Counted from the first letter of the stretch, positions 1 through 5,422 are shown. The stretch is DNA of 7,270 nt from Rikenellaceae bacterium (GCA_900771005.1 CAAGMI010000303.1:1-7270), one strand, 5' to 3'. Notes: generated from the letters alone by a model not told the origin. A program made the numbers and translations.

Positions 1-54
1 AACTCAAAAATTGCTGAAAAACTTGGAATGATAACAAGACTTGTTTACCTTTGA
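1..54 (+). CDS. possible C-terminal tail of an upstream gene (partial)
   Basis: Frame 1 is open from the window edge to a TGA at 52-54 and encodes 17 residues, ending ...KLGMITRLVYL. The stretch KIAEKLGM resembles the start of a helix-turn-helix, but it is far too short to assign a family. A promoter-like pair (TTG at 23-25, TACCTTTG at 46-53) lies inside it, so it could equally be non-coding promoter DNA. No function is proposed. Confidence 0.25.
   Translation, partial: NSKIAEKLGMITRLVYL
23..53 (+). promoter_or_regulatory. candidate Bacteroidota promoter P1 for the nuclease-helicase cluster
   Basis: A TTG at 23-25 is followed by 20 bp and then TACCTTTG at 46-53. This fits the Bacteroidota pattern of a -33 TTG, 19-21 bp, and a -7 TAnnTTTG. 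Transcription would start near 60 and give a leader of about 120 nt before the ATG at 181. Assigned by motif only. Confidence 0.4.
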
Positions 55-66
55 AAGCCTCTTTCT

Positions 67-104
67 GTGGCCCCTTTTTCAAATACTATCTGGGGGAAAT
101 CCAC
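67..104 (+). promoter_or_regulatory. possible leader hairpin
   Basis: GTGGCCCC at 67-74 can pair with GGGG (92-96) and CCAC (101-104), leaving a 4-nt bulge (AAAT) and a loop of about 17 nt. It lies in the transcript expected from the upstream promoter P1. It is not followed by a T tract, so it is not an obvious terminator. A structural role is only a possibility. Confidence 0.2.
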
Positions 105-156
105 GTTACCATCTACAGCCTTAAACGTAGCATAGTACTTGATTTACTAAAAACAC

Positions 157-164
157 TATATTTG
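157..164 (+). promoter_or_regulatory. candidate -7 box (TATATTTG), promoter P2
   Basis: TATATTTG matches TAnnTTTG exactly and ends 16 bp before the ATG at 181, so the transcript would have a leader of roughly 10 nt. A TTG at 139-141 is only 15 bp upstream, shorter than the usual 19-21 bp. The -33 element is therefore weak or absent. Confidence 0.45.
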
Positions 165-180
165 TAAAAGCACCATAAAC

Positions 181-2331
181 ATGTCCCGCTGCCTCTACAA
201 TAGCCAAATAAGCGAATTCCTCACCTCAAATGCCAAGTCCATACTGGGATCTTTAGGTATTAACTATCATGGAGATATTCTGACCACGACCAACGAGGCG
301 TGGGCCGGGGAGATTGACATTATGCAGGATGTCCTACAACTGTGGAAAGACGAATCAGGACAGATTATATTTGAATACGATATACCTCGTCTCGGAAAGA
401 GGATTGACGTTGTCCTTCTTCTTAGAGGAATAATATTCTGTCTCGAGTTTAAAGTCGGACAGAAAGATGCACTTCAAGCAGATATAGAACAGGTTCTTGA
501 TTACGCATTGGATTTAAAGAACTTCCACCTTCTAAGCCAAGAGCGAACAATAGTACCGATTCTCATTCCAACGAAGTATCCGAATACGTCAAAAGAATTC
601 CAGCCTTCAGTGTATGATGACTCGATATACAATCCACTCATCTCTGGTGCTGATGGGCTGCAAAAACTTATCAGCGATATACTTGCTCACGCCAGCGCAA
701 CAGAGCCTGATGATACTCTGAATGCCGACTGGATAATAAGCCCCTATTCCCCCACACCGACTATTATTGAAGCTGCGAGGACTCTTTATGAGAACCATTC
801 TGTCGAAGATATTACCCGTCACGAAGCGGATAAGGTATCGACGGATGCAACTATCGCATACATTCTGGAAGTAATTCAGAAAAGCAAAGAAAATGGCGAA
901 AAGAGCATTTGTTTCGTCACTGGTGTACCTGGTGCCGGAAAGACACTTGTCGGCCTTGATGTGGCTGTCAAGCAGTCCTATCAAGGTGGTGATGAGATAG
1001 TCGAGGACGAAGGTGCAGTTTATCTTTCCGGAAACGGTCCGTTGGTCGCTGTATTAACCGAATCTCTTGCCATTGATAACCATAAGAAGTGCCGTGCAAG
1101 CGGTGAGAAGAAAAATATGTCGGATTCCCGACGCGAGGTCGGTAAGTTCATCCAGATTATTCACCGCTATCGTGACAATATGCTGATGAAGATTAAGAAC
1201 CCTGTTGAAAACGGAGTGCTTGAAATCGATCCGACGAAGGCTATGAAGCACAAAGAAGCCGGATACGGGGAGGTTGAACATGTTGCAATCTTCGATGAGG
1301 CGCAGCGCTCCTGGACACACAAGCGTTTGGCGGATTATCTAAAGCGTGGCGGTACTTACGGCAATAAACTCAAGGTCCCGAACTTCCCATATTCCGAGGC
1401 TGCATTCCTCATCTGGTCACTGGATCAGCGCGAGGACTGGGCAACAATTGTCTGTCTGGTGGGAGGCGGCCAAGAGATTAACACGGGAGAGGCGGGCATC
1501 TCAGAATGGATATCTGCGCTGAATGACAAGTTCCCACATTGGAAGGTCTATATTTCAAACAAACTGACTGAAACTGAATACGCAGAAGGTAAGGTCAACG
1601 AACTTCTTGCTGATAACGATAACGTCACATTCACAGACAATCTACATTTGGGCGTTAGCCTGCGTTCATTCCGCGCTGATAAGCTGTCAGCATTCGTTCA
1701 TTCACTGCTCGCATTTAACCCTGACGCAACGAACATCTACAGCGAGATTAAGGACCGCTACCCTATCGTCCTGACACGCGATATGACCAAGGCCCGCGAA
1801 TGGCTCCGTTCAAAGGCCCGTGGTTCAGAACGCACCGGCGTACTAGTTACCAAGACCGCCGCCAGATTCAAGCCACTTGCGGTAGATATTCTAGATCAAG
1901 GAGACGAAAATGCTGTTCACTGGTTCCTGGAGGACAAGAACGACATCCGTTCATCCAATTACCTTGAGGATGCAGCGACTGAAATTCAGGTACAAGGCCT
2001 AGAACTTGACTACACATGCGTGCTTTGGGACGCCGACATGCGCTGTTCCGGGGATTCCTTATTCCATGAATGGAAGTACTACAACTTCAATGGTAAGACG
2101 GCCTGGCGCGAGGAAACTGGTAATACAGACGGCAGTATTGAGCGTCGCAAGTATATGCTCAATGCATACCGTGTTCTTCTCACCCGTGCCCGCATGGGAA
2201 TGGTCATTTGCGTACCTACCGGAAATCCGAACCTCACCGTCTGCGGCTTCCCAGAGGACACCACACGACTTCCGGAATTTTACGACGGAACGTACGAATA
2301 CTTGAAGTCGTTGGGACTGGAGGAAATATGA
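181..2331 (+). CDS. PD-(D/E)XK nuclease-like / DUF2075 (Schlafen-group-3-type) helicase fusion
   Basis: The protein has 716 aa and two parts. Residues about 40-125 look like a PD-(D/E)XK nuclease core: Asp76 in RIDVV, then Glu89-x-Lys91 in LEFKVG, followed by the helix signature QVLDYAL (104-110). Residues about 220-690 match the DUF2075/SLFN-g3 P-loop helicase family. Walker A is GVPGAGKT (248-255), Walker B is FDEAQ with Asp372/Glu373, VGGGQE (427-432) is a sensor-like loop, QGLELD (605-610) resembles motif V, and LLTRARMGM (666-674) resembles the motif VI arginine finger region. It is probably a cytoplasmic ATP-dependent enzyme on DNA or RNA; a defence role is inferred. ATG 181 is the first start in frame and has no clear Shine-Dalgarno sequence. 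The stop overlaps the next start (ATGA). The family call is firm, the nuclease call fairly firm, and the substrate unknown. Confidence 0.85.
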   Translation: MSRCLYNSQISEFLTSNAKSILGSLGINYHGDILTTTNEAWAGEIDIMQDVLQLWKDESGQIIFEYDIPRLGKRIDVVLLLRGIIFCLEFKVGQKDALQADIEQVLDYALDLKNFHLLSQERTIVPILIPTKYPNTSKEFQPSVYDDSIYNPLISGADGLQKLISDILAHASATEPDDTLNADWIISPYSPTPTIIEAARTLYENHSVEDITRHEADKVSTDATIAYILEVIQKSKENGEKSICFVTGVPGAGKTLVGLDVAVKQSYQGGDEIVEDEGAVYLSGNGPLVAVLTESLAIDNHKKCRASGEKKNMSDSRREVGKFIQIIHRYRDNMLMKIKNPVENGVLEIDPTKAMKHKEAGYGEVEHVAIFDEAQRSWTHKRLADYLKRGGTYGNKLKVPNFPYSEAAFLIWSLDQREDWATIVCLVGGGQEINTGEAGISEWISALNDKFPHWKVYISNKLTETEYAEGKVNELLADNDNVTFTDNLHLGVSLRSFRADKLSAFVHSLLAFNPDATNIYSEIKDRYPIVLTRDMTKAREWLRSKARGSERTGVLVTKTAARFKPLAVDILDQGDENAVHWFLEDKNDIRSSNYLEDAATEIQVQGLELDYTCVLWDADMRCSGDSLFHEWKYYNFNGKTAWREETGNTDGSIERRKYMLNAYRVLLTRARMGMVICVPTGNPNLTVCGFPEDTTRLPEFYDGTYEYLKSLGLEEI

Positions 2332-2714
2332 AAATCATCAACGTAGTAGCAGCCCTTATTGTTCACGATGGACGCATCTTCGCGACGCAGCGAGGATACG
2401 GAGAGTGGAAGGGCTGGTGGGAATTCCCGGGTGGAAAGGTTGAACCAGACGAAACACCTGAGGATGCGTTGGTTCGCGAGATCAGGGAAGAACTGGCAGC
2501 CGAAATACGCGTAGAGCGCTATGTGTCCACGATCGAGTGGGATTACCCCACCTTCCACCTTTCAATGAAATGCTACCTGTGCAATGTCGTTTCAGGGACA
2601 TTGACGCTACTGGAGCACAAAGCTGCTCTCTGGTTAGACCGCGAGCACCTGCGAAGTGTACAGTGGTTGCCGGCAGACGAAACTATATTGTCTGAAATTG
2701 ATACAATTCTTTGA
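2328..2714 (+). CDS. NUDIX (deoxy)nucleoside triphosphate pyrophosphohydrolase (MutT/NudG-like)
   Basis: The protein has 128 aa, the usual size for MutT-like enzymes, which hydrolyse (d)NTPs to (d)NMP plus PPi. The Nudix box is clear: Gly36, Glu42, then REIREE (50-55) with Glu51, Glu54 and Glu55 as metal ligands. The usual Gly after EEL is Ala57, a tolerated change. WWEFPGGKVE (30-39) is typical of the MutT/CTP-pyrophosphohydrolase group. ATG 2328 was chosen over longer in-frame starts such as 2208 because it is preceded by GGAGG (2319-2323), overlaps the previous stop as ATGA, and gives the family length. The overlap implies translational coupling to the nuclease-helicase. Whether the substrate is an oxidised, a modified or an ordinary nucleotide cannot be seen. 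Confidence 0.9.
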   Translation: MKIINVVAALIVHDGRIFATQRGYGEWKGWWEFPGGKVEPDETPEDALVREIREELAAEIRVERYVSTIEWDYPTFHLSMKCYLCNVVSGTLTLLEHKAALWLDREHLRSVQWLPADETILSEIDTIL

Positions 2715-2722
2715 TTCTTCCT

Positions 2723-3253
2723 ATGGCCGCCATCATCCACATCCACGGCCAGTACGGCTCGCCTGAGGAGGCGGAGCACTACAGGCCGCTGTTCTCGGGC
2801 TGCGAGGTAATCGGCTTCGATTACAAGGCACAGACGCCGTGGGAGGCGGAGCGGGAGTTTGCGGAGTATTTCGACTGCCTGGCGAAGCGCGTGGACGGGA
2901 GCATCGGCATCATAGCCAACAGCATCGGGGCATTCTACGCGATGTGCGCGCTGGCGGGCAAGGATATTGCGGCAGCGTACTTCATCTCCCCCATCGTCGA
3001 TCTGGAGCGCATCGAGGGCGTGACGTTGGACGAGGTGCATCTGCGCTACGTGCGGCAGCACCCGATCGACTGGCGCGTGCCGACGCACATCCTCTACGGG
3101 GAGAATGACAATCTCTCCTCACTGGCGACGATCTCGGATTTCGCGCGCCGCACCGGCGCCACGCTTGAGGTGATGCCAGGCGGCGAGCACTGGTTCCACA
3201 CCCCGGAGCAGATGGCGTTCCTGGACGGGTGGATTACAGCCAGGCACCTGTAA
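2723..3253 (+). CDS. small alpha/beta hydrolase
   Basis: The protein has 176 aa. IIHIHG (4-9) is the oxyanion-strand start of alpha/beta hydrolases. The nucleophile elbow is IANSIGA with Ser67, where the usual first Gly of GxSxG is Ala65. Asp129 in LYGENDN and His156 in GGEHWFH complete a plausible triad. From memory, relatives have an extra segment after the ISPIVDLE strand (88-95), so this copy may be shortened there. ATG 2723 is preferred to TTG 2711, which overlaps the NUDIX gene, because the conserved first strand follows it at once. It lies 8 bp after the NUDIX stop, so it is probably co-transcribed. GC content (63% in one 60-bp sample against 50% in a nuclease-helicase sample) suggests a different origin. 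The substrate is unknown. Confidence 0.85.
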   Translation: MAAIIHIHGQYGSPEEAEHYRPLFSGCEVIGFDYKAQTPWEAEREFAEYFDCLAKRVDGSIGIIANSIGAFYAMCALAGKDIAAAYFISPIVDLERIEGVTLDEVHLRYVRQHPIDWRVPTHILYGENDNLSSLATISDFARRTGATLEVMPGGEHWFHTPEQMAFLDGWITARHL

Positions 3254-3256
3254 ACT

Positions 3257-3274
3257 TATACGTTATTGGGTATA
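3257..3274 (+). promoter_or_regulatory. HipB operator O1, TATAC-N8-GTATA
   Basis: TATAC (3257-3261), eight bases, then GTATA (3270-3274) form a perfect inverted repeat starting 4 bp after the hydrolase stop. The layout matches the E. coli HipB operator TATCC-N8-GGATA with one changed base per half-site. Its left half extends to AAACTTATAC (3252-3261), which is mirrored exactly by GTATAAGTTT in O2 (3310-3319). Confidence 0.7.
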
Positions 3275-3296
3275 CCGACAACTTTATACAAAATCA

Positions 3297-3314
3297 TATA
3301 CGTGATATGGTATA
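3297..3314 (+). promoter_or_regulatory. HipB operator O2, TATAC-N8-GTATA
   Basis: This is a second perfect copy: TATAC (3297-3301), eight bases, GTATA (3310-3314). Its centre is 40 bp from the centre of O1, close to four helical turns. It covers the position expected for the -33 element of the hipB promoter, so binding here should block RNA polymerase. An orphan TATAC half-site lies between the operators at 3285-3289. Confidence 0.7.
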
Positions 3315-3331
3315 AGTTTGAAAAATATCAT

Positions 3332-3339
3332 TATCTTTG
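3332..3339 (+). promoter_or_regulatory. hipBST promoter, -7 box TATCTTTG
   Basis: TATCTTTG is an exact match to the Bacteroidota TAnnTTTG box. It puts transcription start near 3346, about 14 nt before the hipB ATG. No clear -33 TTG is found 19-21 bp upstream; that stretch is occupied by operator O2. Confidence 0.65.
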
Positions 3340-3355
3340 TACTTGTTAAAGTATA
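3338..3355 (+). promoter_or_regulatory. degenerate operator O3, TGTAC-N8-GTATA
   Basis: TGTAC (3338-3342), eight bases, GTATA (3351-3355) keep the same geometry with one mismatch in the left half. Its centre is 41 bp from the centre of O2, repeating the spacing between O1 and O2. It overlaps the end of the -7 box and the predicted transcription start. Confidence 0.45.
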
Positions 3356-3359
3356 AAAT

Positions 3360-3554
3360 ATGAGTCTTTCAAAACATATCAAGGATCTCAGACGGCAGGA
3401 AAACCTGACACAGCAGGACCTGGCTGACAGGGCTGGCGTAGGCATTCATTTCGTCCGCGACCTTGAGCAGGGAAAATCAACGCTTCGTATGGACAAGGTA
3501 AACGATGTCCTCAAACTGTTTGGCGAAGAACTCGGTGCAATAAAATCTGAATAA
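3360..3554 (+). CDS. hipB: HipB-like HTH antitoxin/repressor of a HipBST operon
   Basis: The protein has 64 aa and one XRE/Cro-type helix-turn-helix. LTQQDLADRAGV (16-27) gives helix 2 and the turn, IHFVRDLEQGKS (29-40) the recognition helix, and MDKVNDVLKLFG (44-55) the closing helices. It has almost no tail beyond the HTH. In HipBA and HipBST modules HipB represses the operon and binds the partner proteins. The TATAC-N8-GTATA repeats upstream are the sort of site it would bind, so autoregulation is likely. The ATG lies 20 bp after the -7 box, with no Shine-Dalgarno sequence. The stop is 2 bp before hipS, so the genes are presumably coupled. Confidence 0.88.
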   Translation: MSLSKHIKDLRRQENLTQQDLADRAGVGIHFVRDLEQGKSTLRMDKVNDVLKLFGEELGAIKSE

Positions 3555-3556
3555 CC

Positions 3557-3886
3557 ATGAGAGAGGCAAGGATATTCAAGAGCAATGTCTTCTGCGGTCT
3601 TCTCAGGGAGGACGAAGAAGGTTTCCATTTCAGATATGACAGCGGGTATATGAGACAGGAGGATGCCCTTCCCCTCAGTCCGACAATGCCGTTTACCGAA
3701 GACGAATATGAAAAGGAAATGATGTTCCCGGTGTTTGACGGCCTGATTCCGGAAGGGTGGCTGCTGGATATTGCAAGTGAATCCTGGAAGATTGACAGAA
3801 GGGACAGAATGCTTCTGCTTATGAGTTGCTGCAAGGACTGCATAGGAGACATCAGCGTTTTACCAATGGAAAATGGAAATGTGTAA
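3557..3886 (+). CDS. hipS: HipS: free-standing HipA N-subdomain, probable antitoxin
   Basis: The protein has 109 aa and matches the N-terminal subdomain of HipA and nothing else. It shows the early GLL turn (14-16), ALPLSPTMPF (37-46), FDGLIPEGWLL (60-70) and DCIGDISVLP (94-103), the pattern that in one-piece HipA leads into the kinase. Here it ends with its own TAA, so it is not a frameshifted hipA: the downstream kinase has its own start, overlapping by 14 bp. In the E. coli HipBST system the equivalent HipS is the antitoxin that inhibits HipT, with HipB enhancing it. From memory a HipS tryptophan enters the HipT active site; Trp68 in PEGWLL is a candidate. The role here is inferred from that family. 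Confidence 0.85.
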   Translation: MREARIFKSNVFCGLLREDEEGFHFRYDSGYMRQEDALPLSPTMPFTEDEYEKEMMFPVFDGLIPEGWLLDIASESWKIDRRDRMLLLMSCCKDCIGDISVLPMENGNV

Positions 3887-4832
3887 GTGCCTGTATTGTT
3901 ATAAGGAACTGGACCTCGGCCAGAAAGATTTTCATCCGAGGTGTGCGAAAAAGTTCTTCGGGTCGGAAACCGCCCCTGTACTTCCCTACACACGGGAGAA
4001 TATGCACGAACTTGCAAGCCAGGTCATCCGGTCAAGCACGTCCGTGACCGGTGTGCAGGCGAAGATGTCGTTGGACGTTGACAGAGGCGGGAAAAACGAA
4101 CCGGCAAAATTCACTGTGGTCGGTTTATGGGGGCGCTACATCTTCAAGCCGGAAAGCCCGGTCTTCCGTTCCATGCCGCAACTGGAAGACCTCACCATGA
4201 AGATGGCCGAAGCCGCGGGTATCAACGTGGTGCCGCATACTCTCATCCGCCTAGCCGACGGCGAGTTGGGATACCTGACGAAAAGAGTGGACCGTGGCAG
4301 CAGAGGCGAGAAATATTCGATGCTTGACATGTGCCAGCTCACCAACAGGCTCACGGAACATAAATATTATGGGACATATTCACAGCTTGCCCAAACGATA
4401 GGAAAGTATTCTTCGGTTCCCGGAATCGATGTTCAGCGATTCTGGGAGATCGTGCTGTTCTCATGGATCACTGGCAACTCCGACATGCACTGCAAGAACT
4501 TCTCTCTTCTGTCAACCAACGGCCATGAATACAGACTGGCACCCGCATATGACCTCATTTCAGTGAAACTGACCTTCCCCCGTGACACAGAAGAGATGGC
4601 CATGACATTTGAAGTCGGCGCCGGGAAGACAGGTTTTGGCAGGGCTACGTTCATCAAGGCTTTCACTGAATCAGGAATGAACGCAAAGGCCTCTGAGAGG
4701 CTCATCTCAAGAATCTGCGATTGTGAAACAGCCTGGAAGAATCTCATATCGGAATCCTTCCTTCCGGAAGAACTGAAATCCGAATACAACGAACTGCTCG
4801 ACAGCAGGCTGAACATCCTGCGCAGCAGATGA
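3873..4832 (+). CDS. hipT: HipT-type Ser/Thr kinase toxin (HipA kinase core)
   Basis: The protein has 319 aa and the HipA kinase fold without the N-subdomain, which is encoded by hipS. Seen features are the Gly-rich loop SVTGVQAK (57-64), an ATP-site Lys92 in FKPE, YLTKRVDR (134-141), the catalytic loop GNSDMHCKNFS (201-211) with Asp204 and Asn209, and metal-binding Asp227 in APAYDLIS. Aligned by eye to the autophosphorylated Ser150 loop of E. coli HipA (SVAGAQ), Ser57 is the equivalent and Thr59 a second candidate. The first 30 residues add CLYCY...FHPRC (Cys6, Cys9, His21, Cys24), a possible zinc knuckle. HipA family kinases phosphorylate aminoacyl-tRNA synthetases (GltX for HipA, TrpS for E. 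coli HipT); the target here is unknown. ATG 3873 and ATG 3879 are both possible starts, each overlapping hipS. All catalytic residues are present, so the toxin is probably active. Confidence 0.88.
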   Translation: MEMCKCLYCYKELDLGQKDFHPRCAKKFFGSETAPVLPYTRENMHELASQVIRSSTSVTGVQAKMSLDVDRGGKNEPAKFTVVGLWGRYIFKPESPVFRSMPQLEDLTMKMAEAAGINVVPHTLIRLADGELGYLTKRVDRGSRGEKYSMLDMCQLTNRLTEHKYYGTYSQLAQTIGKYSSVPGIDVQRFWEIVLFSWITGNSDMHCKNFSLLSTNGHEYRLAPAYDLISVKLTFPRDTEEMAMTFEVGAGKTGFGRATFIKAFTESGMNAKASERLISRICDCETAWKNLISESFLPEELKSEYNELLDSRLNILRSR

Positions 4833-4839
4833 CATTTTC

Positions 4840-4872
4840 AAGGCCTGATACGGCGCTGTTGATACAGGCCTT
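4840..4872 (+). terminator. hairpin after hipT, possible terminator
   Basis: AAGGCCTG (4840-4847) and CAGGCCTT (4865-4872) form a perfect 8-bp stem with a 17-nt loop, starting 8 bp after the hipT stop. With one bulge the pairing extends further (TTTTCA with TGAAAG). There is no strong T tract directly after it (only TATTTT at 4881-4886), so termination is plausible rather than certain. Confidence 0.45.
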
Positions 4873-4994
4873 TGAAAGGCTATTTTGCAATACATCCGGA
4901 AGTGCTCTGGAGGGTGTACGAGAAGGCACTTTCGGAATTTAAGGAAAACATTGACTCTCAATTATTTAAGGTTCCTGCATTGGGAAATAGATAG
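4863..4994 (+). other. coding-like stretch without a clear start, possible gene relic
   Basis: This frame is open between a TGA (4860-4862) and a TAG (4992-4994) and reads like protein: LKGYFAIHPEVLWRVYEKAL, then SEFKENIDSQLF. The only in-frame start candidate is TTG 4872, and no ribosome binding site is visible. TAG, TGA and, after one sense codon, TAA follow in the same frame, so it does not join the next ORF. It may be a decayed gene end left by rearrangement, or chance. I do not recognise a family. Confidence 0.2.
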
Positions 4995-5027
4995 TGAAAT
5001 TAAGGGAAAACGTGGCGGGGCTACTTC

Positions 5028-5204
5028 ATGCAACTCAGCACAGCTATCAACAAGATAATCAAGATAAGGAGGGGACTCGGCAACCAGGAAAAGGCAAAAA
5101 AATGCAAGGCCGACTGCGAGCAAAACGGGTGGATTCCCGTGTCGATGCGGGATGAATGGTGGACGATCTACGGCCCGCAGGTTAAAAGGAACTGGATGCG
5201 GTAA
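5028..5204 (+). CDS. small hypothetical ORF, 58 codons, possibly frameshifted
   Basis: ATG 5028 to TAA 5202-5204 encodes a basic, Trp-rich 58-aa peptide: MQLSTAINKIIKIRRG (1-16), KAKKCKADCEQNG (22-34), and WWTIYGP (44-50) near the end. No domain is recognised. The frame is open back to TAA 5001 without another ATG. One extra A in the AAAA run at 5184-5187 would carry it into the frame KELDAVISEK and on into the ORF that the IS interrupts. It may therefore be the first part of a longer broken gene of about 139 codons rather than a finished small gene. Evidence for expression is weak: there is no TAnnTTTG box or Shine-Dalgarno sequence close by. Confidence 0.35.
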   Translation: MQLSTAINKIIKIRRGLGNQEKAKKCKADCEQNGWIPVSMRDEWWTIYGPQVKRNWMR

Positions 5205-5215
5205 TTTCCGAAAAA

Positions 5216-5286
5216 ATGTGTAACTTATGCCCAATAATGCTTACTCACATATCATATAAAAGTACGTTCTACCCTTCGCCTTACCA
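5216..5286 (+). pseudogene. 5' part of an ORF interrupted by the insertion sequence
   Basis: ATG 5216 opens a frame beginning MCNLCPIMLTHISYK that runs into the left copy of the target repeat. In the present DNA it continues into the IS and stops at 5312. If the IS (5287-7003) and one CCTTACCA copy are removed, codon CA|G joins exactly and the frame continues to TGA 7169-7171, giving 76 codons in all. The product is unknown. CNLC could be a metal-binding pair, but that is speculative. Confidence 0.35.
5279..5286. repeat. target-site duplication, left copy (CCTTACCA)
   Basis: CCTTACCA directly abuts the left terminal inverted repeat and is repeated exactly at 7004-7011 beyond the right one. 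The next base, G, is also shared, so the duplication could be counted as 9 bp depending on where the element is taken to begin. Confidence 0.75.
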
Positions 5287-5302
5287 GAGGGCACTGAAAA
5301 AG
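5287..5302 (+). repeat. IS left terminal inverted repeat
   Basis: GAGGGCACTGAAAAAG is the exact reverse complement of 6988-7003. The match stops after 16 bp, where the left end reads GGTAGC and the right end (reverse complement) reads TCTCTT. Confidence 0.85.
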
Positions 5303-5334
5303 GGTAGCTTTTAATAAGTCCTTGACAATACAAT

Positions 5335-5373
5335 ATCCGGCACAACTTGATGATATTTCAGATTGTGCCGGAT
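5335..5373 (-). terminator. hairpin downstream of the transposase, possible terminator or insulator
   Basis: ATCCGGCACAA (5335-5345) and TTGTGCCGGAT (5363-5373) form an 11-bp perfect stem with a 17-nt loop, 49 bp past the transposase stop and inside the IS. No T tract follows directly on the minus strand. It could terminate transposase transcripts or block transcription entering the element. Confidence 0.4.
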
Positions 5374-5422
5374 TATTCGATTCTCAGAGAGTTGTTTTGC
5401 AGGATTTCGGGATTATCTCCGC

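Noticed and set aside
2711..2722. TTG 2711 as start of the hydrolase
   Set aside because: It overlaps the NUDIX stop and adds only four residues ahead of the conserved first strand; ATG 2723 fits better.
2573..3088. Minus-strand ORF of 171 codons opposite the NUDIX and hydrolase genes
   Set aside because: Arg/Leu-rich shadow of the GC-rich hydrolase; both plus-strand genes have clear family motifs over the same bases.
3511..4017. Minus-strand ORF of 168 codons opposite hipS and the start of hipT
   Set aside because: Ser-rich low-complexity shadow; the plus strand carries HipA-family motifs in both genes.
4433..4816. Minus-strand ORF of 127 codons opposite hipT
   Set aside because: Ser-rich shadow over the kinase catalytic loop.
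3557..4832. hipS plus hipT as a single frameshifted hipA
   Set aside because: hipS ends with a full C-terminal motif of its subdomain, and hipT begins with its own ATG and an added Cys-rich segment absent from one-piece HipA, so the split looks natural.
4962..5234. Minus-strand ORF of 90 codons between hipT and the IS
   Set aside because: Pro/Leu-rich composition typical of a shadow, no domain and no promoter; the plus-strand 58-codon ORF reads more like protein, though neither is proven.
5269..5307. Inverted repeat CTACCCTT / AAGGGTAG across the left IS junction
   Set aside because: One arm is host DNA and the other is IS DNA, so the pairing is most likely a coincidence of insertion.
5323..5328. 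TTGACA resembling an outward sigma-70 -35 box at the left IS end
   Set aside because: It points inward into the 3' end of the transposase region, has no TAnnTTTG box at the right distance, and has no gene to drive.
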